From Sphagnum magellanicum (taxonomy: Eukaryota > Streptophyta > Sphagnopsida > Sphagnales > Sphagnaceae), in the NCBI GenBank assembly GCA_021904315.1, contig CM038916.1, positions 5,297,065 to 5,361,064 on the forward strand: DNA of 64,000 nt, written 5' to 3'. Of this stretch, positions 25,188 to 37,920 are shown piece after piece (position 1 is the first letter of the stretch; every line of letters starts with the position of its first letter). The notes beneath the pieces were generated by a model, which saw only the letters and a program-made list of their open reading frames with translations, ran no database searches and was not told where the DNA came from. A program made the position numbers and the translations under genes.

Positions 25188-26915
25188 GCTTCACCTGTTA
25201 TGAATGTCATGGAAAGGCCACTGTTTTTAAGCAACCACTTATTAGTGCATGGAATGATGGGTCTGTTTGCACTTCACAGTGATTGTCCAAATCTGTGCAT
25301 TGTGATTGATGCAAGTTTTTTCTTGGGTGGTAATGTGTGCAGTGCAATTAAGGACAGAGAGATGGAATACACGAAACAGGCGGTTGAAAACATCCATAGT
25401 TTCTTGGTCAATAATGCCACTGAATCCTTAGGGATGGGGGGAACAGCATTGTAGTACTCTGTTTCTTATGCACTGATAGGTGGCCTCATTCCTCCACTAG
25501 CATAATCTTCATTCATAGATAGGAGATCTCTTCTTGTCTAGTCACAAGTATGATGAACAACTGAAGCATGTGAATTAGAAATCACAACTGCTTAAATTCT
25601 TTCTAGGACTTGATCCAGGAGCTTACATCCTAGCCATTTGTACATTTGTACCTGAGGATGATGACACTTGAACTCTTATCCTTTGTGGATGGATCATTTT
25701 GGTCAGTTGAAAATGCTCAAATGATGAACAGAGCCCGAATCTGTTCAAACTGGTCTTCTGTCAGCCAGGTGCCAAAACAGGGAAGGGGTTCTAGTGTGGG
25801 TTCCAAGAGCAGAGGTCAGACTTGGTAGCTGCAGATCTCATGTGAGACCCAAATTCAGAATGTTACTTATGAAGTGAGAAGCTGTGGCTGTAGTGAATCA
25901 CACATGAAGACCCAATTTGGGACATTACTTCTGAAGTGAGAAGCTGTGCCTGCAGTGGATCTGCCGCAGGCCCCCGACTGCAAAACCGTAACAAGAAGCA
26001 TCAGGTTTTTCCCCTTAACTCTGCCCCACACTCTCCCCAATTATAGGGTGATTTTCCAAGATTATGTCTGTTTTCCAAGAAGGCATCTCCTCCAAATGAA
26101 CTAGGAAATTTTTCGATGTGCTTTATTTTAGTATTACTTTCACTAGGAAATATATTACATACTACTAGATGAGTGGTATAATTTTTCAAAAAATTAATCA
26201 CCCTTACATGGCTAATACGTTAAATTGAATATATTCACAAAACCCTAGTGTTGGGCATTTGCTTATTCAAAGTTATGCTTGAAGCATTCACATTATTAGG
26301 TAGTACTTATGGAGTAAGAAAGTGGCTGGGAAAATGCAAACCCACTCTTCAATAATCAAACTTGTTATTGCACAATTGATACGACAATTTGCTAATCATG
26401 GTGATCATGTAAAATGATGACTATCAAATTGTCTAATCTGCTGCACATTGTGCAATTTGTAAGTTAATTTGACATGTTGCAGAGAGTCTATAGAGCACTT
26501 GAGTTATAAAGCAATCTTATATAACTTTGTTGGAGTTTGCAAAAGATATTTTGTTGTTTATAAGATGGATGATGAAAGTGTTATAGACAAAACAACCTAA
26601 AACATTTATCAAACTTTGCTGATACCAGACTTAGGTCAGACTATTATTGATATCAATCTATATATGGGACCAACATTGGTTGAAACTGGTGTTGGGCATA
26701 TATCAATTTTTTATGATATTTGTCTGTTTCAGTACAGAAAACTCCAAAATCACAACAAAATCATTTTGCATCAAATTATCCATAGATGGTGAATTCTAAA
26801 TGTTTTTTTAAATTTCAAGGTCATGGTAATTGGTGCATGCAAGGCATTAAAAAATAACCAATGTTCATAAGATTGATTTAATGCATAGCATTCACAATGA
26901 TTCGAAATATATGTC
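25188..26915. other. Region downstream of CASP, no gene recognised
   Basis: It probably begins with the CASP 3' UTR. A diverged tandem duplication with a period of 62-63 bp lies at about 25841-25965: GAAGTGAGAAGCTGTG occurs at 25871 and 25933. A plus-strand open frame at 25182-25454 has no recognised domain. From about 26000 the base composition becomes AT-rich. Confidence 0.45.
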
Positions 26916-26916
26916 A

Positions 26917-27260
26917 AGTCAAAAAGTGAAGGCACACATTAAAGTTACTTGTAAAGTCAGGTGATTAGGGAGTGAGAATAGCCAGTTTTGGCATAATAGG
27001 GCATCAAATGTGTAAATGGAAATGAAATTTTGCCAAATGAAATAATTGGGACCCAAACTAGTTTTTACACCAATTTTGGTGGGAAACTGATTTTCATCCC
27101 CTCTTTCCTTTTTTCTGAGCGCCTCCCCTACTGTTACATATATGTTCACTGCTCCTACATGTACAACTACTATAATTACTCTTGAACCTTGTGCATTAAA
27201 TGCTGAGTTTCAGCATTTAATACTGATATTTAATAAAAATTTCTTACTTTGTGGATACCA
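26917..27260 (-). repeat. Dispersed repeat, inverted copy of 51262-51500
   Basis: The reverse complement matches the 51.3 kb segment along most of its length: (T/C)AGTATTAAATGCTGAAAC, AAGGTTC(A/G)AGAGTAATTATA, TGTAC(A/T)(G/T)GTAGGAGCAG and a CCTAATTGCCTGACTTTACA-like block. It contains a perfect hairpin with 12-bp arms (ATTAAATGCTGA, 27195-27206; TCAGCATTTAAT, 27210-27221) and a 3-base loop. No coding content. Confidence 0.7.
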
Positions 27261-30200
27261 CTGAAAGAGGGATAAAGGGTAAAAGCACATGGGATAAGGG
27301 GTGAAAAAGAGGGTGACCTTAGAGATAACTTTATTAAGTAATCTTTATTGATGGTTGCTGATTATAACAAAGAAAATTGTTGCCTTAAATTGCAATGCTT
27401 CTCAAAACAATATGATTTTACTTGTAAATTTATATTGTTTTCAATTTTTTTTGAAAATTATGGAATGGTCTGCATCAATATGTTTTTTTTTAAATGTTAT
27501 TTCACTTGTTTTATAATGAGATATTAGACCCTTAATTTTATTCTTGGGTTTAATGGAATTACACGAATGGAATAACACGAGATACAATGCATAATTGAAG
27601 GTGCATGAATTGTAACTTTGCATTGTCATTCACACAAAAAAAAATTCACATAATGCATTATTATTATGTGGCTTTCACTTCTTTTTTTTGATAATGCAAT
27701 AGTTTCAAAATTTGTTTAGTTTTTTCTTCACCATTTTTTAAACATGTGTTAAAACCCTTGAGTTTATAAATTTGTATTCTTTTGAGTTTTTTTCATTATT
27801 TGACACTTTCATTTTGGATTAATGTATTTACATAAATTTGCTAAACATTTCCATTTTTCACATGAGTGTTCAACAAGACCAAGGGTAAAGAGACTCAAGC
27901 AAACAAATATCTTGCAAGGAATGAAATATGGAATGTAGTGTTGTTATGGATGCCTAAAAAAATATTAATGTAAAAATTTACAAGCAAGAATAAAATCGAC
28001 TCACTTTTCATCATAAGGCAAAAATGATATTGCAAAATATAGTTCTAATGCACAAAATACACAAGAAAACACAAAATTGTCAAAACATTCAACTAAATAC
28101 AACCATCAAAAACAACAAAACAAAGCAAAAAGAACGTAAAGATACAAAACAAATGTATATAAGGAAAAAAAAAAAGGAACCAAAATGAGAAATGGTACAA
28201 ACAACCTACTTCACATATAATGAAGTTGAATCATCAAGAAAAGTTCCAAACTCCAACTTGCAAAATGCAAAAAAGGGGGGGGCAATAAAAGCTACAAACA
28301 CAAAAGGCTTAGACCCATTAACAACACAAAGTGCAAAGGAAAGGCACATTAACATTGTAAAGGAGTATGTACATGAAAGGCAAAAGTGGCAATGTGAAGC
28401 ATGAAAGGAAGGCACAACAACAATAGTGTGAAATGTGAACACTAAGTGTGAAGAGCACAACAAAAATAATGTGAAGTGTGAAGGGAGGACACAACAATAG
28501 GAACACAAAAGGAGGGCATAACAATAATGACACAAAGGGTTTTCACAATAATAGCAACATGAAACATCAAGGGATGGCACAATAGTAACAATACAAAACA
28601 TGAAAGGAAGTCACAACAACAATAGCACAAAGGAACGAATGAGCAAATGATGAAACAAAACGAACAAGAAGACAAAACAACACAACATTACAAGGAGACC
28701 CAAAAAAAAAGCAGGGCCCCAAGTGTGAGTTCAAACACTTTTATAGAGCAATAACACAACACATAGGGTGACAATTACTTCAAAACTTCAAAATGTAATT
28801 TTATTTTTATTTTTTTCAAACCTAATTCTTAAGTATTAAATAAATTACAATTTTTTTCCAAACCTTAATTGCCTTTATTTGGAATCTAGATCCAAATAGT
28901 GACTTGATATCCTCCTCATATTTCATTAGATTCAAATTGGAATATTACATTATTGGATTTCATAACTTGAAATACAATGATTAGGATACCATTTCAAAAT
29001 TTTCATAATTTGTGATATTTGATCCATTCAACACCAAAACCAATCTTGATATCTAAATTTTTTGAATATATGCCCAACTTTGTTTCAAACTAACAAAAGC
29101 AAAGGCCAAATAAATGGTGAAGGTCACAACATCACAAACTTGCCCCAAGCTCCTTGTATGGGTGCTTCTACAACACCTTAACAATATGTTCAACATTCAA
29201 TGTTGATACAATCATTGATATGATGTCGAGATGACATTATAACAACATGTATTGAATTAACATTGGGATTGTTTTGAAATAATTTAGATATCAAGAATTT
29301 TTAAACATTCATTCAATGGATGAGATTTTATCAATGTTGAAACAACACAAATTGATTATTTATTGAGTTGATGTTGTTACAACCTTCATGAAAATGGATT
29401 TTTAATGTTGTTACATATCACATAAAATCACCACATTAAGGATGTTGAAACAATGTTATTCATTGTCACAACATTGATACAATCCTACAAGGTGTTATAA
29501 TATCAAATGGGCAAATGATAATCATTGTTTCAATATAAATCAAATCTTACATTTGATAAGTGTTGAATCAACTATTAACATTGTTTTGACATTGATTCAT
29601 AGCAAATTGATACTACATTTATAATGTTCCAACTTGTGATCAACACTAAATATCATTAATGGGAATTCACATGGTTAATAAACATAGGTGATAGGTCTAG
29701 TCCAAACATAGCCTTCAATGCCCATGTACCACAAGCATTGTACAACACTCTAGTGTCAAAGTAGGCCTTGGTTACCAAATACACTAACTTCTTAGATTGC
29801 TCTAAATTACAAAGATGACGTTAAGTGAAGAATTGTGATGAACATGTTGTGGGCATTAGTGATAAACACATGCAACATAATGAGAAGATGATTGCCAAAT
29901 ATGTGTTAACCTTTGGCAAGTATGTGTTAATTTTTGGCCTTGATGAGACAAGAAATTTGCTCCCCTTGCAAAACGATGAATCACACACACAAGAGAGGGG
30001 TTCAATGTTTTATTAGATTCAAATTCAACCAGTTTTTTTTACCAAAGGATTAACAATGAAAGGTTGTTTCTATCTAGATCAGATAACTCTTAGCTCACAC
30101 TAGGTTGCATAAAACCTTGTTGAGATAGAACAATTGATGTAAGAGTAACTTGGCCTAGTTCATGGCTTTTTAATTTATCCCAAACCCCTTAAGCATTAGA

Positions 30201-33200
30201 CTGTGTTTTCCCAAAGACATTGCATGTGTATCCACATGTGATAAAAGTTTGACTTCACTAACAATCATGCAAACATATGCCATTAACTTTTAATGAAACC
30301 TTGATTTTGGTTACAAAATTCATCTAAGTTCATTTGGAGCACATCCCCAAAACTCTATTTTCATTAAAGTTACCTAGTTGAACATGCAATGCACAGCCAC
30401 TCATTTCAAGCTTCTACTCAACTTGCAAATCACTTTATTAATGAGAAAAACCTTTCATCATCTACAAATTTAACCAACACAAACATGCACTAGACCCATG
30501 CCTACTACTCACTTCAAACAAAAAAGAAATAACAAAAGTAATGATGTGATAGTCTTCAAAGCTTGCAAGTCTTTTGCTTGAAACGCTTATTAATCCAACA
30601 CATAATCTAAGAAACACTCCTTAGTACCCAAAAATAAAGTGTAAAATTGATAGTTCCACACAAGCAAAGGCAACACAGATTCTCACAAATTACATCCCAT
30701 AAGAAATTTATTTGAACAAGGGACATCTCAATTTCACGTTCACACTCAAGTTCCCCTTGAGAAGACAATTTGAAACATCTAGACAAACCCACTAGTCAAT
30801 AAATGATTCGAACACAAAAGAAATTGTGAGATCACAAAAACCATCCATACTTTATAGCTCCAAGTCAACCAACCTAATCTAATGGCATTAGCTAGCACTA
30901 CAAGTACTTACACCAAAACCTTCGCTACTCCTCCTTGTAGCAGCACCACCTAAAATATGTTACAAGCTTACCAATCCTAAATTATTATTTTTTTCCAAAA
31001 GCTTTGTCAATATCTTTGCAAGTTTTGAAATTTTTTCCATATTTAAAATGCATGTCAATCTCAAAAGAATTGAAGATGAACCCATAGTGAGGTTATGGAT
31101 ATTTCATGGTTCACAACATAAAAGGAACCAAATAGCAAGCATGAACAAGAGGAAACCCAACCCTAAAAAAAAGTGACCAAAAACATAATTGAGGAGTGGT
31201 TTGAATGCCAATGATAGTCATATCCCCATGTCTAGGAACTTTCAATAGCAAAATTTATACATTAACCACCTACCTTTAAACTCAACTACTAACAATAATT
31301 ACACATGGAATCTAATCCTTAGGTTGATGAAGTAGTTGACCTTGGATGTAGGAGTAAATGCCAAACAAAACACCCACTACAACATGCATTCCACCTACAT
31401 ATGAACCCATTAGCTTTAACAATCTTCTCTTTCAAGTTTACAACAATGTCCAATTTCATCCCCATGATAGCATAGATTATTCTTGTAGCAAACCTTAATT
31501 TTCCTTTCACTACTATTAAGAATGAAATATGTCGTAGATGTTGGATATTTCTTATTCAAACAATTTGAAAAACATTCCAAAACTATATGAATAAAGTCAA
31601 ACCAACTACTAATTAAAAAAGTACATGGAAAACATCAATTTTAGATAATATTGAAGTTGTGGTTGTTGTAGTATGTTATTGGAAATGGAAAATGACAGGG
31701 TTTAGAAAAACTATTACATGTTCCACACTTTGACATGACAAGCAAATAACTTGGTGATGTCATAGAATAACTCATGACATTCAACTACTCAAGATCACAC
31801 CATTGTTGTTGTTGGTGCCAACGATGGAATTATTGGTCTAAAATGCAATAGCCTATTACCATAATTTCTCTCCTAACATGTTACAACATGTACAACTTGT
31901 TCTTCCATGAGGGAGGAAGATTTCTAGAAGAACATTTTGAAATCCATAACTTTCGAATTTCACAATAAAAAATTTGGCAATTACAACTTGAGATAAAATT
32001 TACAAATGTATTTACTACTATAACAAGTCAAAGATATCAAATTTTAAAAGCTCACACTAGGATCTGATCTAATCCATCAACATTAGTAGATTTTTTAGTG
32101 TTTTGGTGTGACAAACTATTAGATTGGACCACCAATCACAACTAGTCTTTCAATTAACTAAATTAAAAATTTGAAATTATTCACAAAAAAATGGGCATTC
32201 TCTAAAAAATGAAGCACGACTTGGATAACATGGAATATGTTGTAGATATCTATTATGCTATAACTTCAAAGTATTCGATTTCTTCAAGATGACCTTTTGG
32301 TTCCATTTCTATAGTTACACCATTATACCAAGGGTCCCCATGAAAACTAGGAGATGCCCTTGCATATATAGGCCAATATGTGAATCACTTTCCCACTCTC
32401 ACATGTATGGTTAAAGCACTAAAGTTGTGTAAAACCTGCACAATTACAAAATGTTTTGATAACATTCAATTGTCATGAAAACTTATAACTTAATGCAAGC
32501 AATTAATCTTCTTCTACAACAACTTTAAATTTCATTATCGTATATTTTATTAATATAATAACATCATCAAACATGGTATTAGATTAGGAACATTAATAAT
32601 TACAAAGTTGTAGAATATTGTACCTCTCCACCAATGAGGTTGTTGTCCACTTTGTAAACCTCAAAAGCCTTCAAAAGCTCCTCCATGATCCTTATATGGA
32701 ATGATAAAATAGAATATACATTTTTGGGAAAGCAATATTTGTTGTTTGCTTTAGCATTCAACATGTTAATATCCTTTAACCAAACAAGGCGCAAATTCCC
32801 AACTACACCCAATAAGATGTTGAGACCACATTCCATGACTTACAATCCATGATATAATTTTGAATCGTTAGACCACTTCACTACATTTAAATGTACATTC
32901 AAGTCTATGTATGAACACTTGGTATTATATATAACATTCCTTTGACATTTGGGAATTCACCTTGTCCAAAATTATCACCCATTCAATAGGTACTTCAAAT
33001 CCATCCATGTTTCTAGCAATTCTTTGTAATGTTTGAAACTGAAGGTTATGTTTGGCAATGTGGCCCATGTAATCAATAGGCTTATTTAAGAAGGATTATG
33101 TTGAGGTGTTCATACATATTAGCATTATACTCAAAACATATCCAACTCGACAAATAGAATCCACATAATGTGTCATTGCATGGACTTTGACCAACTTAAT

Positions 33201-36200
33201 TCGAATCTTTGCCATGAAGACAACATTCCTTTGAATGGATTCAATGTTCTACACAACTCATCATATGAAATTGGAAAGATAAGTTTGCATGATTTATATT
33301 CAAAGATTTCAACCCATCATCATCATATGGAAAACACCATATAGTTCAAAATGATTGAATCTAAACTTACTCTTGCATTGGAGGGACCAATTTCCTCAAT
33401 GTTTCCTCAATGTACTCCGTAGTGTGACATGTAGTTTCATACCATTAAAAAAACTTCACAAAGTGCTTGGATTATGTTTTCAAAATGTAGGCCAACCAAA
33501 CATGGCACAATAACCTACAACATCCAACATCCAACATCCAAACTTGATTGAATGCAATGGACCCTCCTTAAACAACACTTTGAAGATTAACATGTATGGC
33601 ATTAAAATTATGTGAATAAGTTGAGAAATCTAGCAAAAGTTCAACTTTTTAACAAGTTTTAGTCAAGACCCTAAACATAATGTGGGAATACCTCCAACCT
33701 ATTTGTCTCGCCAAATCAATTTTGTACAAGTATGCTTCAAATATAAAAACCCACAACTACAATTCTATGCCAAATGTCAATTGTCTGGAACCCCCTTTTC
33801 ATAATTTTTTGTTATAATTGAAGGGCCCATGTTCACAAAGTCATGTTCATGAAGACAACATGGCCATGCAAGTTTCATGGCAACCACTTGTTAACTCTTC
33901 AAGATTCACAAAACCCCCCACAAGAATGTTAACCAAGTGTGGAATTGAAATTACCTACATTACAAAACAATGTTCAAAGGCAACAAAATTCGCATTTGAA
34001 GAAAAATACCCACCCTTGTTGGTTCTAAGAATTCGAAATGATTGATACTTTGAATGTTTTTTAATATGAAAAGGGCATTGATTTAGGCTTGAATTGTTTT
34101 TGGAGTTTATGGAAACCAAAGCAATTCCCTATAGTATGTCAATAATTGTTAAAAAACACCTAGATTTTCCTGGAGAAGCATCATCCACATGGATTGCTTT
34201 ATAAGGATTGCCCCAATCTATTTCTCCCCCACTAAATCCCCAAAGAGCACACTATAGTAAATCACAATGGTTAATGCCAATTACACATATATAGCAATTT
34301 GATTTAGTGTATGCAAATGTAGTGAATAACACATGCACTTTTACCCAAAAACAACCCACCCATAGGAGTTTTCGTACAAACAAATTAAATGCTTACATAT
34401 AGAGGAAGTTCTTTGAGTCTAAAAGCTAGAAACAAAGCAAAACTATTGGTTTAAATTTAACCTCTATGAGTATTTGTATATAAGTTCCAATGTATGTTTG
34501 CTATGCTACAAACACATGGAAAGATTCCACCTTCAAAGGAAATTTCCTTGAAACTAACAATGAACATTAATAAATGACATGATGCAATACAAGGTATTTT
34601 AGTATGTAATGAACATGCACATTTGAGAAGCAATTATAAAAGAATTTAAGACTCAAATTCATGGGTAGGAAGGCAAAATTATCTTGCTTTTATTAAATGC
34701 AGTGAATTTTCCTTTGACAACAGATCAACATCCTTTTTTGTAAATGCAAGCATTTCATGACCAATGTTCACATTCTTATTTCAATTCAATAATCAAACTT
34801 TTTTCCCACCTCCCTTAAGGATTGTTTTGGACACATGCATGAACTACATGGATGTTAACATTGATTTGTGTCATAGGTACATGTAACTTGTTAATCCATA
34901 AACAACACACTTCATAAGTCATTTTGGTTAGACAATGAAAAACCTAAATTTATTTTGAAAGTTCAAAATTTTCACAAAAATAAAACATGAATGTACTTAT
35001 ATGTGTAGCATGAACTTACACAACACACCTTATAACCCTCATGGTGGTCATAAACATAGGCATATAATAAAGGGAGAACCTAATGTTCATTACCTTGGGG
35101 ATTAGTCAATGCATGGCCTTTGTCTAATGCTTGTTTTCACATGCATTGGTTGCTATGGACATCACTAATGAGTACCCTGTCATTCCCCTGTCATTAGGTA
35201 AAAATGTTTTGTCGTGATACAAAATTAATGGAGCTACTACAACCCTTGGACATCGTGTGTTTAAGAATTCTTACATTCCACAATTTGTCAAAAAGAATTT
35301 GATCACCTTAGGAATGCTAACTCAAATCTCCAAATATTTAATTTATAACTTGAGAGTTAAGACTAAAATTGGTTCCTGCATTTGTATCCACCACAAGCTA
35401 ATGTTGGGGGTAAAGTAAACACCTTGGTGAATGCCATTGCTTGGTGCAATTTGAAAGTTTTTTTTGAAACTAGGTGATGAAAACACAGAAGATAATGTTT
35501 TGAATGGGTCCTTGTGGTACATTACACGATCTACAAAATCACCTCTATAATATGGATGAGATATTGATCCCAACCATCTTTTTTTTCTGAAAATTGTCTG
35601 TTCATAGCAATCAATTTGTGTAGTAGACCTCATAATCACATCTTCCAACTTGAATGACAGGTGAAACAATACTTTTTCAAAAAAAAAATTTGTCTTTATT
35701 TGATAGCCCAATGATGGTTTTACAATGTCTAATCCAATGCACAAGTGAAAATGTGGAATCACAAGGTGGAGGATTGGGGTCATCTAGAATTGAAACAAAA
35801 TTATCAAAATCAAATTGATTATCTTACTGTTGATTATATTACCATTGATTTTATTGTTGCAAATTTTTTTCCTAGTAATTCTTTTGCTATAGACATTGAG
35901 CTAGTTAAAAAACATGAGGATTTGTATTCTTTACATGTGTACATGTATGTTCCAAGTTCCTTTAGGATGAAAAATAAATAATATCACATTGATGGTTTGA
36001 AAGAGCACATTCACTACTAAACAAAACAAAGCCCCACAATGACTTAACTATATTCCATTTCTATAACATTCTATCTTAAATATTTTCACATTTTTTCTTA
36101 CAATTGGATGTTAGGAGTTGATGGTTAACACATGTCCAAATTTCTTGCAATCATTTATCAAATCTCATTTTATTTCAACTCCTCTCATCAAACACAAACC

Positions 36201-37090
36201 ACTAAAACCACAAATTGAACAACAAACACCTATTGTACATTCAAGATGCGCATTCATGATAATAAAATTCAAAGTTGGACGTGTCTACATCTTCTTCTAC
36301 TCTAGAGAAAGAAATCATCAATCAATGATGTGTTATTGGATATTAATTAACACAACTTAGCACAATTCAATACATACTCACATTATTTACCTCTCTTTAA
36401 TGTGAGACAAAAGAACATGCCTTCGTAGTTAAACCAACTAAAGAAATGTTAGACCAAAATGAATAGCAAAATATTGTTCACATGACAACAACTTGGATCA
36501 ATGATGACAAGTGGTGATCTCCCAGAAAACCTAAATTCAATCACCAAAGCTGAGGAAATCATGAGATTCAAAGATTTCCATTTGTATTGAAAACTTAAAT
36601 ATATATATGATTTTGTCAAAAAAATCATAAATGAAATGATAAGAAGGTGGTCAAGATTTTCAATTTGACAACATATCAACAAAAATAAAATAAAATTGAA
36701 ACCCTAAAAAAAATAAAAGGAAGATTAAACTGAAGAGTTGATTCAACAACAGAAAAAAATCAAATGATGTTAGAGAGTTTTGATAGTATGTATGGTAATG
36801 ACCAGCAACCATAGCATCACCACTAAATTCATTAATTTGAAAACCTTGAAATTTAAACTACAACTTTTTGAACATAATGTTTGACTCCCATTGAAATGTA
36901 GGATCATGGATGAAAAGAAACCGTAGGTTAAAGCACCACAAATAAACTCCCATGCCCACTTACACATTTATGTGATTTCCCATTACTAAAATACAAATTA
37001 ATTTCAAGTGTAAAAAAGAAATGTGTTTACCAACTCTATTAAACGATTGTGGAACTTTTTAAGCATAATAAAATATAAGGACACCACATA
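27261..37090. other. AT-rich gene desert of about 10 kb
   Basis: No frame with a recognisable domain. Noted inside are an irregular array of ACAACAATA- and AAGGGAGGG-like words at about 28390-28690 (giving a spurious cysteine-rich minus-strand frame) and a patch rich in CAATGTTG and CAACATT words at about 29180-29640. All look like decayed repeats. Confidence 0.5.
29180..29640. repeat. Patch rich in AACATTG/CAATGTT words on both strands
   Basis: Within about 460 bases the words CAATGTT, AACATTG, TGTTGAAAC and GTTGTTACA recur many times in both orientations at irregular spacing. It resembles a decayed minisatellite with palindromic elements. No fixed period was found by eye. Confidence 0.35.
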
Positions 37091-37149
37091 TGACGCATTC
37101 CCAAATGCCTAGTTAGACCCAGGATGGGCCTAAGTTACTCAAACAACAA

Positions 37150-37920
37150 AATTATGAGGAAATGGGGCACGTTCCCAACTCTCAACACTAGAAGGGGTAG
37201 AGGGGCATGTTGAACCTCGGGGATGGGACTAGGAAGTGTGACAAGCTTTAGTTACTTACTCGAACCTGTATCAAACCAACCAACAAGTTGGTTAGTTCAC
37301 TTTCTTGAGCACCTTTGATGTTAGGACAAGCCACGGGCAACTCTGGACTCATAAGACTCACCACGGCCCGAACTCGGGGGAAGCCACCACCTTCCCCCAT
37401 ATAATATTCTCTGCACCTCTCTGCAGCACCCACATCCAAATGGCTTTTTGTCCCGGGACTCCCAAGGAGGAGTCCCGAAATTGTCCCAATTAAGATTCAT
37501 TGGACTTTGCAAGGTCATAGCTCTTTGTTCAGACCTCCGATTGGGATGAGGTCTGAAGAAAACTTGTAGGTCTTTTTGAGAGCTTTCCAATGGTGTGTTG
37601 CACTCCATTTTCACGCACCGAGGTTGGGTCGATTTTTGACTTTTAGTGGTCGGGAGTCAAACTGTTATTTTGATTCTTGGCCTTTCTTTTTGCCATAACG
37701 TGTGTTATAGATGTCCAAATGGCCCATGCAAGCACATTTTCGACATCTACACTTTGATAGCTTTCCAATGATATAATGAACACCCTAATGCAAGGTGTTT
37801 TGACCCCTGCAATTGAACTTTGAAGTTTTGGAAGTCCTAGAGGATTTCGAAGTCCCCATTTTGGGAGTGTGAGTTTCATCCTCGCACTTTCTCAAAGTAG
37901 GGTTGCGACAACATAATGCA
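37150..37920. repeat. LTR-like repeat, relative of the copy at 11.99-12.85 kb
   Basis: This segment is markedly richer in G+C than its surroundings. It has the same ordered landmarks as the 12 kb copy: GGCACGTTCCCAACTCTCAA, CATGTTGAACC, GGGACTAGGAAG, a TATA-like box (TATAATA, 37400-37406), GGGACTCCCAAGGAGGAGTC, two AGCTTTCCAATG words (about 37581 and 37749), and GCACTTTCTC (about 37885). It is better preserved than the 12 kb copy. No internal coding region or second flanking copy is in reach, so a solo LTR is the simplest reading. Confidence 0.55.

Noticed and set aside
28206-28675. Cysteine-rich minus-strand frames resembling a membrane protein
   Set aside because: The underlying DNA is an irregular ACAACAATA-type repeat array; periodic Cys and Leu residues reflect the repeat and not selection.
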